DNA from: an uncultured Tropicimonas sp.
GTDB lineage: Bacteria; Pseudomonadota; Alphaproteobacteria; Rhodobacterales; Rhodobacteraceae
Direction of reading: 5' to 3'
DNA length: 64,000 bases
Assembly: GCA_947497945.1 (NCBI GenBank)
Contig: CANMIP010000006.1
Coordinates: 62,001 to 126,000, forward strand
A program made the translations under genes and the position numbers. Each line of letters begins with the position of its first letter. The stretch's first letter is position 1. Under the pieces are notes generated by a model, which made no database searches, had not been told where the DNA came from, and worked only from the letters and a program-made list of their open reading frames with translations. Below are positions 29,442 to 39,299 of the stretch, piece after piece.

Positions 29442-30712
29442 CCGAGCCGGCCAGCGCCGACCTGCTGGCGCGGATGATGGAGCTGCACCCGAGCGAGATC
29501 GATCTCTCGCTCGACCGCACCTATCGCCTTCTCGATGCGCTCGGCAGGCCGCAGGACAGGCTGCCGCCGGTCATCCACATCGCGGGCACCAATGGCAAGG
29601 GCTCCACCCTCGCCATGATCCGCGCCGGCCTGGAAGCCGCCGGACAGCGCGTCCACGCCTATACCTCGCCGCATCTCGTCCGGTTCCACGAGCGGATCCT
29701 GCTCGCCGGGGCAGACATCTCCGAGACTGCGCTCTGCGCCCTACTGGAGCGTGTTCTGGAGGCGAATGCCGGCCAGCCGGTGACCTTCTTCGAGGCCACG
29801 ACCTGCGCGGCTCTTGCCGCCTTCGCGGAGACCCCGGCCGATGCGCTCCTGCTGGAGGTCGGCATGGGCGGGCGGATGGACACGACCAATGTGGTCGAGG
29901 CCCCGCGCCTGACCGTGATCACCCCCGTCGCGCTCGACCACCAGGCGTTCCTCGGCGATACGCTCCCCGAGATTGCAGGCGAGAAAGCCGGGATTCTCAA
30001 GCGCCGCGTGCCCTGCGTTGTTGCGCGCCAGCAGGACGAGGCGCTGGACGTGATCGAGGCACGGGCGGCGCGTCTCGGTGTGCCGCTCCTCGCCCATGGC
30101 CAGCACTGGCATGCCTGGGAGGAACGCGGCCGCCTCGTCTTCCAGGACGAAACCGGCCTGCTGGACCTGCCCTTGCCGGCGCTGCCCGGCCCGCACCAGA
30201 TCGACAATGCCGGCACCGCTCTCGCTGCCCTGCGCCAGCTTGGCCTGCCCGAGGCTGCCTGCGAGGCCGCCCTGACGCAGGCGCGCTGGCCTGCCCGCAT
30301 GCAGCGCCTGACCCGTGGCCCGCTCCGGGAAGCCGCGCCGCAGGCCGATCTCTGGCTCGACGGCGGCCATAATGCCCACGCGGCCGAGGCTATCGCGGCG
30401 ACGCTGCGCGGGCTGCCGGAGCGCCCGACGCATATTGTTTTTGCGCTGCTGAACAATCGCGACCCGAGGGCTTTTCTCCAGCCTCTGAAAGGGCTGGTCG
30501 AGAGCGTCGTCACGGTCCCGATTGCCGGCGAGCCCAATGCCGCCGACCCGTCCGACCTCGCCGAAGCTGCCCTGGCGCTTGGACTGCCCGCGACGGAAGC
30601 GCCAGACATTGCCGCGGCTGTGGTGAAGATCGCGGATGCCCAGCCAGGGGCCCGTATTCTGCTTTGCGGTTCGCTCTATCAGGCAGGGGACGTCCTGCGG
30701 GAGAACGGCTAG
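29438..30712 (+). CDS. folC: Bifunctional dihydrofolate synthase / folylpolyglutamate synthase
   Basis: The 424-residue protein shows the Mur-ligase-like FolC motifs: [15 protein letters not shown] (ATP loop), [13 protein letters not shown] (folate loop), [13 protein letters not shown] and a C-terminal [13 protein letters not shown]. It adds glutamate to dihydropteroate and to reduced folates. It begins with GTG 29438, translationally coupled to accD by a 4-nt overlap. folE2, which starts the same pathway, is elsewhere in the window. Confidence 0.96.
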   Translation: MTEPASADLLARMMELHPSEIDLSLDRTYRLLDALGRPQDRLPPVIHIAGTNGKGSTLAMIRAGLEAAGQRVHAYTSPHLVRFHERILLAGADISETALCALLERVLEANAGQPVTFFEATTCAALAAFAETPADALLLEVGMGGRMDTTNVVEAPRLTVITPVALDHQAFLGDTLPEIAGEKAGILKRRVPCVVARQQDEALDVIEARAARLGVPLLAHGQHWHAWEERGRLVFQDETGLLDLPLPALPGPHQIDNAGTALAALRQLGLPEAACEAALTQARWPARMQRLTRGPLREAAPQADLWLDGGHNAHAAEAIAATLRGLPERPTHIVFALLNNRDPRAFLQPLKGLVESVVTVPIAGEPNAADPSDLAEAALALGLPATEAPDIAAAVVKIADAQPGARILLCGSLYQAGDVLRENG

Positions 30713-30936
30713 GGGACGGGCGTCTGCTGGCCTTGCCTGTGCAGTCGCGCCGGTAGCGGACGGTGGATCTGAGCCCTGGTCGGCAAGGAATCAAGGCGAA
30801 GCCGCCGAGCCGGCCGCGAGCAATCTCGTCATCCGCAAACCGGACATCTGACCGGAAGGTTTCTCCGAACGCCCGGACCGCGGCCCGTCCCCTTTCCACG
30901 GGTGACACTTCGCGGACTGCATGCTACGCCGCGAGC

Positions 30937-33213
30937 ATGGCAGATCTCCCCACCAAGGCCCAGCTTCTCGACTGGATCGCCGATAACCCGACGCAGAATT
31001 CCAAGCGCGACATCGCCAAGGCCTTTGGGGTCAAGGGCGCCGCGCGGATCGACCTCAAACGGCTTCTCAAGGAGCTCGAGGCCGAGGGGCACCTCCAGAA
31101 AGCCCGACGCCACTATCGCGACCCGGACAAGCTGCCGCCGGTCAGCGTGCTGACGATCCTGCCGCCTGACCGCAACGGGGACCTCTACGCCAAGCCGCTG
31201 GAATGGCACGGAGACGGCCCTGAGCCGCGTGTCCTCTACATTCCGCGCGACAGCGATCCCGCGCTCGGTGAGGGCGACCGCATCCTCGGGCGGCTGTCCG
31301 AGGTCCGGACCGACGATTACCAATATGAAGCCCGCATCATCCGCCGCATCGGGCATAACCCGAAGAAGATCCTCGGCATCTATCGCAAGCGCACCGAGGG
31401 CGGTCGTATCACGCCGATCGACAAGGGCATGGATCGCGAATGGCAGGTCCCTCCCGGCGGCACGCATGGTGCCAAGGACGGCGAACTTGTCGAAGCCGAG
31501 CAGGCGAGCCCCCGCGGCAAGCTCGGACTGCCAACCGCGCGCATCACCGAGCGGCTCGGCGACCCGTCCGCGCCGAAGGCGGTCTCGCTCATCGCCATCC
31601 ACCAGCACGGCATCCCCGACGATTTCCCCGACCGCGTGATCGAGGAGGCCGACCACATGAAGCCTGCCGGGCTTTCGGGGCGCGAGGATCTGCGCGACCT
31701 GCCGCTGATCACCATCGACCCCTCGGATGCGCGCGACCATGACGATGCCGTCTACGCCCATGCGGACGAGGATCCGAAGAACGAGGGCGGGTTTGTCGTC
31801 TGGGTCGCCATCGCCGATGTGTCCCATTACGTCCAACCCGGCACCGCGCTCGATGCCGAGGCGCGGATGCGCGGCAATTCCACCTATTTCCCCGACCGCG
31901 TCGTGCCGATGCTGCCGGACCGGCTTTCCGGCGATCTCTGTTCGCTGCATGAGGGCGTGCCGCGCGCCTGCCTTGCCGTGCGCATGCGCCTCAACGCGCA
32001 AGGCCAGAAGATCGGCCACAGCTTCCATCGCGGGTTGATGCGCTCCGTTGCCTCGCTGAATTACGAAGAGGTGCAGACGGCGCTGGACGGCGCGCCGAAT
32101 GACAAATGTGGCCCGCTGCTCGACGAGATCCTCAAGCCGCTCCAGGCCGCCTATCTCGCCGCCGCCCATGCCCGCGACCAGCGCCAGCCGCTCGATCTCG
32201 ACCTGCCCGAGCGCCGCATCGAGCTGACCGATGAGGGCGAGGTCAAATCGGTGAATTTCAAGGAGCGGCTGGAGACACACCGACTGATCGAGGAGTTCAT
32301 GGTGCTGGCCAATGTCTGCGCCGGCGAGACGCTGACCGCGAAGCGCACGCCGCTGCTGTTCCGCGTTCACGAGGAGCCGACGCCGGAGAAGATGGAAGCG
32401 CTGCGCGAGACTGCGCAGGCCTCGGGCTTCACGCTGGCCAAGGGGCAGGTGCTGCACACTCGCCATCTCAACAAGCTGCTGCATGACAGCGCCGGATCGG
32501 AGCTTTCGGAACTGATCAACATGGCAACCCTGCGCTCGATGACGCAGGCCTATTACAGCCCGGCGAATTACGGCCATTTCGGCCTCGCGCTGAAGACCTA
32601 TGCCCATTTCACCTCGCCGATCCGCCGCTACTCGGACCTGATCGTCCATCGCGGCCTGATCAAATCGCATGGATGGGGCAAGGACGGGCTCTCTCCGGAC
32701 GACATCGAGAGCCTTGCCCAGACCGCCGAGCACATCTCGGAGACCGAGCGCCGCTCGATGACCGCCGAGCGCGACACCACGGATCGCTACCTCGCCGCCT
32801 ATCTCTCCGAACGTGTGGGCAACGAGTTCACCGGGACCATCGCGGGCATCGCCCGGTTCGGTCTCTTCGTGAAGCTCGACGAGACCGGGGCGGACGGGCT
32901 GGTGCCGATCCGCTCGCTCGGCAACGAGTTCTTCCACCATGACCGCGACGCACAGACCCTTATGGGGGCCGATTCCGGCCGCGTCATCGGGCTTGGCCAG
33001 CGCGTCACCGTGCGCCTGACCGAGGCCGTTCCGGTGACTGGCGGGCTGATGCTGGAACTGCTCGAGATCGAGGGCGAACAGGTCAAGCCGTCCGGGCACG
33101 GGGGCAAGGGTGGCCGTGGAAAACCGGTGCGCCGCAATCCCGGCAAGGCGCGGGCGAAAACGGCGCGGGACAAGACGCGCGACAAGCGGAAGGTGACACG
33201 CAAGCGTCGCTGA
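30937..33213 (+). CDS. rnr: Ribonuclease R
   Basis: The 758-residue protein has an N-terminal winged helix (about 1-60), cold-shock/OB region, the RNB catalytic domain with the metal-binding DPSDARDHDDAVYAH (about 263-277), an S1 domain (about 625-705) and a lysine/arginine-rich tail typical of RNase R. It is a 3' to 5' exonuclease able to degrade structured RNA. ATG 30937, where similarity begins, is preferred over a longer frame; its ribosome site is weak (GCGAG). The next gene begins 22 nt after the stop. Confidence 0.95.
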   Translation: MADLPTKAQLLDWIADNPTQNSKRDIAKAFGVKGAARIDLKRLLKELEAEGHLQKARRHYRDPDKLPPVSVLTILPPDRNGDLYAKPLEWHGDGPEPRVLYIPRDSDPALGEGDRILGRLSEVRTDDYQYEARIIRRIGHNPKKILGIYRKRTEGGRITPIDKGMDREWQVPPGGTHGAKDGELVEAEQASPRGKLGLPTARITERLGDPSAPKAVSLIAIHQHGIPDDFPDRVIEEADHMKPAGLSGREDLRDLPLITIDPSDARDHDDAVYAHADEDPKNEGGFVVWVAIADVSHYVQPGTALDAEARMRGNSTYFPDRVVPMLPDRLSGDLCSLHEGVPRACLAVRMRLNAQGQKIGHSFHRGLMRSVASLNYEEVQTALDGAPNDKCGPLLDEILKPLQAAYLAAAHARDQRQPLDLDLPERRIELTDEGEVKSVNFKERLETHRLIEEFMVLANVCAGETLTAKRTPLLFRVHEEPTPEKMEALRETAQASGFTLAKGQVLHTRHLNKLLHDSAGSELSELINMATLRSMTQAYYSPANYGHFGLALKTYAHFTSPIRRYSDLIVHRGLIKSHGWGKDGLSPDDIESLAQTAEHISETERRSMTAERDTTDRYLAAYLSERVGNEFTGTIAGIARFGLFVKLDETGADGLVPIRSLGNEFFHHDRDAQTLMGADSGRVIGLGQRVTVRLTEAVPVTGGLMLELLEIEGEQVKPSGHGGKGGRGKPVRRNPGKARAKTARDKTRDKRKVTRKRR

Positions 33214-33235
33214 CGCCGTGGGGGACAGGGACGGC

Positions 33236-34345
33236 ATGCGGGACGACTTCAAGGACTGGCTTGCCGGGTTCCGGCGCGATGCGGCGGCCGAGGCGCTGGA
33301 CACGGACCCGCTTGACGGGCTCGAACCGCTGCCCGAAGTGGTCGGCTCCGATCGCGCGCAGGCTGAGTTCACCCGAACGATCCGCGATTATCTCGACAGG
33401 GCCGTCAGCCCGGAGCGGCTGCGCGAAGGGCGCCGGCAAGGGCAGGCGAAGGAGGCCCTCCTGGCGGATATCTCTGCGCGTTACGGGGTGCCGGCAGAGA
33501 TCCTGCTGGCGATCTGGGGGCTGGAGAGCAATTTCGGCGCCATGCGCGGCGAGCTGCCCGTGCTGTCCGCGCTGGCAACGCTGGCCTGCGACGGGCGGCG
33601 TCGGGCCCTGTTCGAGGCCGAACTTCGCGCGGCCCTCAGGATCCTTGCTGCCGGTGATGTTGCGGTGGAGGAGATGCTGGGAAGCTGGGCCGGGGCGATG
33701 GGGCACATGCAGTTCATGCCATCGACCTACCTCGCCCATGCGGTGGATTACGACGCCGATGGCCGGCGCGATATCTGGTCCGACGATCCGGCCGACGCGC
33801 TGGCCTCGGCGGCGGCCTACCTGACCGCGGAAGGCTGGCAGACGGACCAGGGCTGGGCGGTGGAAACCTGCCTGCCACCCGGTTTCGATGTCGGCCTGAC
33901 CGGGCGCGAGACGGTGCTGCCGCTGTCCGACTGGTCCGAGCTGGGCCTGCGCGGAATGGTCGGCGCTGCCCATGCAGGGACCGGGTTGGCCTCGGTCCTG
34001 CTTCCGGCCGGACATCGCGGTCCGGCCTTTCTGACCTTCGAGAATTTCGCGGTCCTGCGGCGCTACAATGCCGCCGATTCCTATGTGCTGGCGGTCGGGT
34101 TGCTTGCCGACGGCATCGCTGGCCGGCCGGGGCTGCAGGCCCGCTGGCCGGCGGGATTGACCGCGTTGAGCCACGAAGAGATGCGCCAGCTCCAGGCGGC
34201 CCTGACCAAGGCGGGCTTCGACACACTCGGCGCGGACGGCATCGCCGGGACGAACACGGTGCGGGCTGTTCGCGCCTTCCAGCGCAGCCGGGGCCTGCCG
34301 CCGGACGGGCACCCTTCGGCGACGCTTCTGGCCTTGCTCCGCTGA
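33236..34345 (+). CDS. MltB-type lytic murein transglycosylase with C-terminal peptidoglycan-binding domain
   Basis: The 369-residue protein has an SLT_2-type catalytic domain with Glu in LAIWGLESNFGA, MGHMQFMPSTYL and the YDADGRRDIW segment, followed by a PG_binding_1 domain (about 300-365: LQAALTKAGFDTLGADGIAG). The family cleaves the MurNAc-GlcNAc bond with anhydro-ring formation in the periplasm. Oddly, neither ATG 33236 nor GTG 33218 gives a signal peptide, and an in-frame stop at 33194 blocks extension. It follows rnr closely and may be co-transcribed. Confidence 0.88.
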   Translation: MRDDFKDWLAGFRRDAAAEALDTDPLDGLEPLPEVVGSDRAQAEFTRTIRDYLDRAVSPERLREGRRQGQAKEALLADISARYGVPAEILLAIWGLESNFGAMRGELPVLSALATLACDGRRRALFEAELRAALRILAAGDVAVEEMLGSWAGAMGHMQFMPSTYLAHAVDYDADGRRDIWSDDPADALASAAAYLTAEGWQTDQGWAVETCLPPGFDVGLTGRETVLPLSDWSELGLRGMVGAAHAGTGLASVLLPAGHRGPAFLTFENFAVLRRYNAADSYVLAVGLLADGIAGRPGLQARWPAGLTALSHEEMRQLQAALTKAGFDTLGADGIAGTNTVRAVRAFQRSRGLPPDGHPSATLLALLR

Positions 34346-34349
34346 GCGT

Positions 34350-35234
34350 TCAGCCCGGCAATCGGGACAGGACGTGATCGGCGAGGCGAGCCGAGATATC
34401 GACGCCGCAACACTCCGTGAGTGCGCGGAAACTGTCGAAGGGTGAGACGTCGAGAACCAGCGTCTCACCGGCCAGTTGCGCAATTTCCACGGTGGCAAAT
34501 GTCAGCCCGAAGGGGGCCTGCGCGCGCCGGGCCAGCTCGACCTGATCGGGGGACGGCTCGTGAGGCTCGAAAATCCCCTGCGAGGGCAGTTCCGCGTCGC
34601 TGGAAACGACCGACGCATCGCAGGAGTAGCAACCCAGGAAGTCACCATCGAGAAAGGAGAGGTTCAACTTGCGCTCCGGGAGCGCCAGCTTCTTCTGCAC
34701 GAACATGATCGGATGGTTCGCCGCGGTTCCGGCGATCCGTGTGACGGCGCGCAGCGAGGCGCCATTGATCTCCTCGCGCTGACGATTGTGGCTCGAGACG
34801 AGCGGCTTGATCAGTGCAGTGCCGAATTCCTCCGCCGTGTCGAGCGCCACTTCCGGATCCTCGGTGACGCGGGTCGGCGGCAGCGGGATGCCGGCCCCGG
34901 CCAGGGTCACGGTGCTGGCGAGCCGGTCGATCAGGCGAACAAGCGCCTCCGGATCGGACCAGACCTTTACGCCGCGCGCGGTGGCGAAGCGCAGAATCTG
35001 GAGCCGGTCGAGCACGGCGGAGGAGTTGGTCTCCGACACGGTCTTGACGATCAGCCCGTCGAGCCCGGCCAGATCCATCCCCCGGTACAGAATCGCGCCG
35101 CGTTGGAGGTCGAGCGTGACCAGGCCCATCTCGACTACAAGGCGAAAGCCGGTGCGCGCCGCGACCGCGTCTGCAAGCGCTTCCGTCGACCATCGGCCGG
35201 GAATGCCGACGACCCCAATTTTCAAATACGACAC
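34350..35234 (-). CDS. ATP-grasp (RimK-like) enzyme, GAK-system type
   Basis: The 294-residue protein reads as an ATP-grasp ligase: an N-terminal pre-ATP-grasp region (IGVVGIPGRWSTEAL), the ATP-binding Lys in GTALIKPLVSSHNR and a C-terminal VEIAQLAGETLVLDVSPFDS resembling the metal-binding end of RimK-like ligases. They join a carboxylate to an amine using ATP. Its divergent neighbour is a CofD-like protein, matching two members of the TIGRFAM-defined GAK neighbourhood. GTG 35234 has an ideal AAGGAG at 7 nt; a longer GTG start at 35252 is less likely. Confidence 0.78.
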   Translation of the reverse strand: MSYLKIGVVGIPGRWSTEALADAVAARTGFRLVVEMGLVTLDLQRGAILYRGMDLAGLDGLIVKTVSETNSSAVLDRLQILRFATARGVKVWSDPEALVRLIDRLASTVTLAGAGIPLPPTRVTEDPEVALDTAEEFGTALIKPLVSSHNRQREEINGASLRAVTRIAGTAANHPIMFVQKKLALPERKLNLSFLDGDFLGCYSCDASVVSSDAELPSQGIFEPHEPSPDQVELARRAQAPFGLTFATVEIAQLAGETLVLDVSPFDSFRALTECCGVDISARLADHVLSRLPG

Positions 35235-35415
35235 AGCACAACTCCTTGTCACAACATGTCTTCTTCAACCTGCACGGGATCGGATTCGCAAGATCCGATC
35301 TTGACCGGCCCCTGTCGATGGGCGCGCCAAGAATGGCGGTCGAGTTTGACGACATCCTTTCATATAAGCTGTCCGGAACAGCTTCGCGACAAGGCGGGGC
35401 GGAGGGAGACAGCGC

Positions 35416-36603
35416 ATGTCCGAGTTCAAAGTCACGCGATGTGTGGAAATTCCGGACAACTTGCGGATCGCGCGGGCGAAAGCCTCGCCCAATCTCGGTC
35501 CGCGCCTGCTGTTCTTTTCCGGCGGCAGCGCGCTCAACGAGACGGCCCGCGCGCTCAAGCGGTACACGCATAACTCGGTCCACCTGATCACCCCTTTCGA
35601 CAGCGGCGGCTCCAGCCAGGTCCTGCGCCAGGCGTTCGACATGCCGGCGGTGGGCGACTTGCGCTCGCGGCTGATCGCGCTGGCCGACGAGACCGATCTC
35701 GGCCAGCCGGATATCTTCGCGCTCTTTTCGCACCGGTTCCCGGCCGAAAGCGGGCGCGGGACGGCAAAGGCGGCGTTCGAAGAAATCCTGTCCGGCAATC
35801 ATCCCCTGATGAAAGCGGTGACACAGCCGATGCGGACGCTGATCGTGCAGCAATTGCGCAGTTTCGCCGCCAAGGCGCCTGCCGATTTCGACTATCGCCG
35901 CGCCAGCGTTGGCAACCTGATCATCGCGGGGGGGTATTTCAGCTCCGATCACGCGCTGGAGCCGACCCTTTTCCTGATGTCGCGCATGGTGGCGGTGCTG
36001 GGCAAGGTCCATGCCGTGGCTGATGTGAACCTGCATATCGGCGCCGAACTGGCCGATGGCAGCCAGGTTCATGGCCAGCGGCAGCTGACCGGAAAGGAGG
36101 CGCCGCCGCTCGACCAGCCGATCTGCCGGCTGTTTCTGTCCGACGGCGCTGACGAGCTGCCGGCGCGCGAGGTCATCCTGCCGAAGCGCAACCGTCAGTT
36201 GATCGAGCGGGCGGACCTGATCTGTTTCCCCCCGGGCAGCCTCTTTACCAGCATCATCGCGAATCTCTTGCCGGAGGGGGTCGGGCGGACCGTGGCGAGG
36301 CGGGCGGTGCCCAAGGTCTATGTGCCCAGCCTCGGCGCGGATCCCGAATGCCATGGCCGGAGCCTGCCCGGTCAGGTGGAGGCGCTGCTGGAGACGTTGC
36401 GCGCCGATGCCGGGGCGGCCTGTCCGGCGGAGGACCTGGTCAATCTCGTCCTCTGCGATCGCGCGCATCTGCCGGATGGGGCAGCGGAGGACCTTGCGGC
36501 GCGGTTCGGGATCTGCTGTGTCACGGCCGATCTGACCCGGCCGGAACGTCCCGAGCGCTACGACCCCGCGGCGCTCAGCGAGGCGCTGATCTCCCTGTCC
36601 TGA
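35416..36603 (+). CDS. CofD-like (2-phospho-L-lactate transferase-related) protein, GAK-system type
   Basis: The 395-residue protein resembles the CofD/YvcK fold: LLFFSGGSALNETARALKRY (nucleotide-binding glycine segment), HLITPFDSGGSSQVLRQAF and AVGDLRSRLIALAD near the N-terminus, and FPPGSLFTSIIANLLPEG late. CofD joins a phospholactyl group to a deazaflavin; the GAK-type relatives have no proven reaction. It diverges from the ATP-grasp gene, with 181 nt between starts for shared control. Downstream on the same strand is the PTS operon. Confidence 0.82.
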   Translation: MSEFKVTRCVEIPDNLRIARAKASPNLGPRLLFFSGGSALNETARALKRYTHNSVHLITPFDSGGSSQVLRQAFDMPAVGDLRSRLIALADETDLGQPDIFALFSHRFPAESGRGTAKAAFEEILSGNHPLMKAVTQPMRTLIVQQLRSFAAKAPADFDYRRASVGNLIIAGGYFSSDHALEPTLFLMSRMVAVLGKVHAVADVNLHIGAELADGSQVHGQRQLTGKEAPPLDQPICRLFLSDGADELPAREVILPKRNRQLIERADLICFPPGSLFTSIIANLLPEGVGRTVARRAVPKVYVPSLGADPECHGRSLPGQVEALLETLRADAGAACPAEDLVNLVLCDRAHLPDGAAEDLAARFGICCVTADLTRPERPERYDPAALSEALISLS

Positions 36604-36756
36604 GGCGCGGGAGGGAATCGATTCTTCCCTGGGTTGTGACCGGTGGACGCGCAGATTTGCGCATGCGGCATAACCTCTTGGGAAGCTGCAGAATCTTGGA
36701 GACGCTTTCGGCTTTCGTGTTACCCTCTGGGCGAGTCGCTTCGCGGAGGGGATGAT

Positions 36757-39282
36757 TTGACGAAACTGGATTTCGTAGCACCGCTGGATGGCGTGATGCT
36801 GCCGCTCGAACAGGTTCCGGACCCGGTCTTTGCACAGAAAATGGTTGGAGATGGCGTTTCCATCGACCCGCTTGGGGACATGCTGCGCGCACCCTGCGCG
36901 GGGCGCGTGGCGCAGCTTCACCGGGCGGGTCATGCCGTGACGCTGGCCACGCCCGAGGGGCTGGAGGTGATGCTCCATATCGGGCTCGATACGGTGATGC
37001 TGAAGGGCGAGGGCTTCACGCCGCAGGTGGAAGAAGGGCAGGAGGTCAAGCAGGGCGATCCGCTGATCGGTTTCGATCCGGACTTCCTGGCGACCCATGC
37101 CAAGAGCCTGCTGACCCAGGTCGTGATCACGAATTCGGATCGGCTGGCTTCGCTGGAACCGGCGCGCGGCATGGTGCGTGGCGGGACGGACCTGTTGATG
37201 TCGGTCGAGCTGAATGTGGCTGCGGCGGAATCGGAGAGCGGCGGCGAACAGGTTGTCTCGGAGGCCATCGTCATTCCGAACCCGACCGGGCTGCACGCCC
37301 GTCCGGCGGCCGTGCTGTCCAACATGGCACGGAAATACGGGGCGAAGGTGCTGCTGCGGCGGGGCGAGGACGAGGCGAATGCCAAGAGCGTCGTCTCGAT
37401 CATGAAGCTCAATATCGAACAGGGCGCCAAGGTGCAGCTCGTGGCCGAGGGGCCGGACGCGGCCGAGGCGATTGCCACGCTGGCGCCGGAACTGGCGGCC
37501 GGGCTTGGCGATGAGGGAACGGCTCCCGCGCCCGCGCCTGCGACGACCGAGATCCGGCCTGAGGCCGCCCCGGTGCCGCGCCGGCGCTCCGACGATCCGA
37601 ACCTCCTGATGGGGGTCTCGGCCTCGCCGGGGCTGGCGGTGGGAAATGTCTTCCAGCTCAAGCGCGAAGAGATCGAGGTGCCCGAAACCGGGGCCGATCC
37701 GCGCACGGAGGCGCGCAAGCTCGACGAGGCGGTGAATGCCGCCCGGATCCAGCTCGAAGCGCTGCAGGCGCAGTTGCACGCACAGGCGGACCCGGCCAAG
37801 GCGGCGATTTTCGCAGCGCATCAGGAACTGCTCGAGGATCCGGATCTCTTTGACGTTGCCCAGAGCGCGATTGCCAAGGGAAAGAGCGCCGAGTTCGGCT
37901 GGCAGCAAGCCTATTCCGGGCAGGCCTTGCAGTTGGAGGCGCTGCCCAATGAGCTGCTGGCAGCAAGGGCGGCGGATCTGCGCGATGTCGGGCGCCGGGT
38001 TTTGGCGATCCTGACCGGACAGCCTATCGAAGGGCCGGAAATGCCCGAAGGCACGATCCTGATCGCCGAGGAACTGACCCCCTCGGATACGGCGACGCTG
38101 GACCGCGACCGCGTGCTCGGCTTTGCCACGGTGGGCGGCGGGGCGACGAGCCATGTCGCCATTCTCGCCCGCGCGCTGGACTTGCCGGCGGTGGCGGGGA
38201 TCGAACCGCAGGCGCTGGACGTGCCCAACGGCACCGCGGTGGTGATCGACGGAGCGCGGGGCTCGTTGAGGCTGAACCCGGACGAAGCGGAAGTCACCCG
38301 CATCCGCGAGGCGCGGGCGCGGGCCGAGACACGGCGCGCCGAAGAAATCGCCACGGCCCATGAGCCGGCGGTGACGACGGACGGCACCCGCGTCGAGGTG
38401 GTCGCCAATGTCGGCGGCATGAGCGAAGCGGCGGAGGGAATGCGGCTCGGCGGCGAAGGCGTCGGGCTGTTGCGCTCCGAGTTCCTCTTTCTCGAACGCG
38501 CGACGGCGCCGGGGGAAGAAGAGCAGGTCGATATCTACCAGGGTGTGGCCCGCGCACTTGGCGGCAAGCCGCTGGTGATCCGAACCCTCGATGTCGGCGG
38601 CGACAAGCCCTTGCCCTACCTGCCGCTGCCACGCGAGGACAACCCGTTCCTCGGCGTGCGCGGGGTGCGGCTGGCCATCGATCGGCCGGAGATCCTGCGC
38701 ACCCAGATCCGTGCCATCCTTCAGGTGACCGGCTGCGAGCGACTGGGGATGATGTTCCCGATGATCTCCACGCTGGAGGAGTTCCGTTCGCTCAAGGCGG
38801 TTGTCGACGAGGAGCGGGAGCGGCTCGGCCATACCGAGCCGGTGCAGGTCGGCATCATGGTCGAGGTTCCCTCGGCGGCGGTCATGGCCGAGCAATTCGC
38901 CCGCGAGGCGGATTTCTTCTCCATCGGCACCAATGACCTGACGCAATACACGCTGGCCATGGATCGCGGACACCCCAAGCTGGCGCCGCTCGCGGATGCG
39001 ATGAACCCGGCGGTGCTGAACATGATCGCTCATACCTGTCGCGGCGCGCATACGCATGGCAAATGGGTCGGGGTTTGCGGCGGGATCGCCTCGGATCTCC
39101 AGGCTGTGCCGATCCTGCTTGGGCTCGGCGTGGACGAGCTGTCGGTCTCGGTGCCGGCGCTGCCCTCGATCAAGGCCGCCGTGCGGCGCTATTCGATGGA
39201 TGAGTGCAGGGCGCTCGCCGAACAGGCATTGGCGGCTGACTCTGCGGCGGATGTCCGTGCGCTCGTTCCGCTGGATTACTGA
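36757..39282 (+). CDS. PTS multiphosphoryl transfer protein, EIIA(Glc-type)-HPr-EI fusion
   Basis: The 841-residue protein fuses three PTS parts in order: EIIA (about 1-150, His74 in [10 protein letters not shown]), HPr (about 165-250, His180 in [11 protein letters not shown]) and enzyme I (about 280-841, His466 in [10 protein letters not shown], with a PEP-binding domain ending in GVCGGIAS). It passes phosphate from PEP to the EIICB encoded next. The HPr domain keeps Ser211 (NAKSVVSIM), the position used by HPr kinases. TTG 36757, behind GGAGGGGATGA, is the start; a longer frame lacks similarity. Likely specificity is N-acetylglucosamine or glucose. Confidence 0.93.
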   Translation: MTKLDFVAPLDGVMLPLEQVPDPVFAQKMVGDGVSIDPLGDMLRAPCAGRVAQLHRAGHAVTLATPEGLEVMLHIGLDTVMLKGEGFTPQVEEGQEVKQGDPLIGFDPDFLATHAKSLLTQVVITNSDRLASLEPARGMVRGGTDLLMSVELNVAAAESESGGEQVVSEAIVIPNPTGLHARPAAVLSNMARKYGAKVLLRRGEDEANAKSVVSIMKLNIEQGAKVQLVAEGPDAAEAIATLAPELAAGLGDEGTAPAPAPATTEIRPEAAPVPRRRSDDPNLLMGVSASPGLAVGNVFQLKREEIEVPETGADPRTEARKLDEAVNAARIQLEALQAQLHAQADPAKAAIFAAHQELLEDPDLFDVAQSAIAKGKSAEFGWQQAYSGQALQLEALPNELLAARAADLRDVGRRVLAILTGQPIEGPEMPEGTILIAEELTPSDTATLDRDRVLGFATVGGGATSHVAILARALDLPAVAGIEPQALDVPNGTAVVIDGARGSLRLNPDEAEVTRIREARARAETRRAEEIATAHEPAVTTDGTRVEVVANVGGMSEAAEGMRLGGEGVGLLRSEFLFLERATAPGEEEQVDIYQGVARALGGKPLVIRTLDVGGDKPLPYLPLPREDNPFLGVRGVRLAIDRPEILRTQIRAILQVTGCERLGMMFPMISTLEEFRSLKAVVDEERERLGHTEPVQVGIMVEVPSAAVMAEQFAREADFFSIGTNDLTQYTLAMDRGHPKLAPLADAMNPAVLNMIAHTCRGAHTHGKWVGVCGGIASDLQAVPILLGLGVDELSVSVPALPSIKAAVRRYSMDECRALAEQALAADSAADVRALVPLDY

Positions 39283-39299
39283 TTTTACGGAGAAATATC

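Noticed and set aside
34642-39057. A 1,471-codon open frame on the minus strand
   Set aside because: It runs antisense across the CofD-like and PTS fusion genes and partly across the ATP-grasp gene. Its composition is Arg/Gly/His/Gln-rich with no domain pattern, as expected for the complement of high-GC coding sequence.
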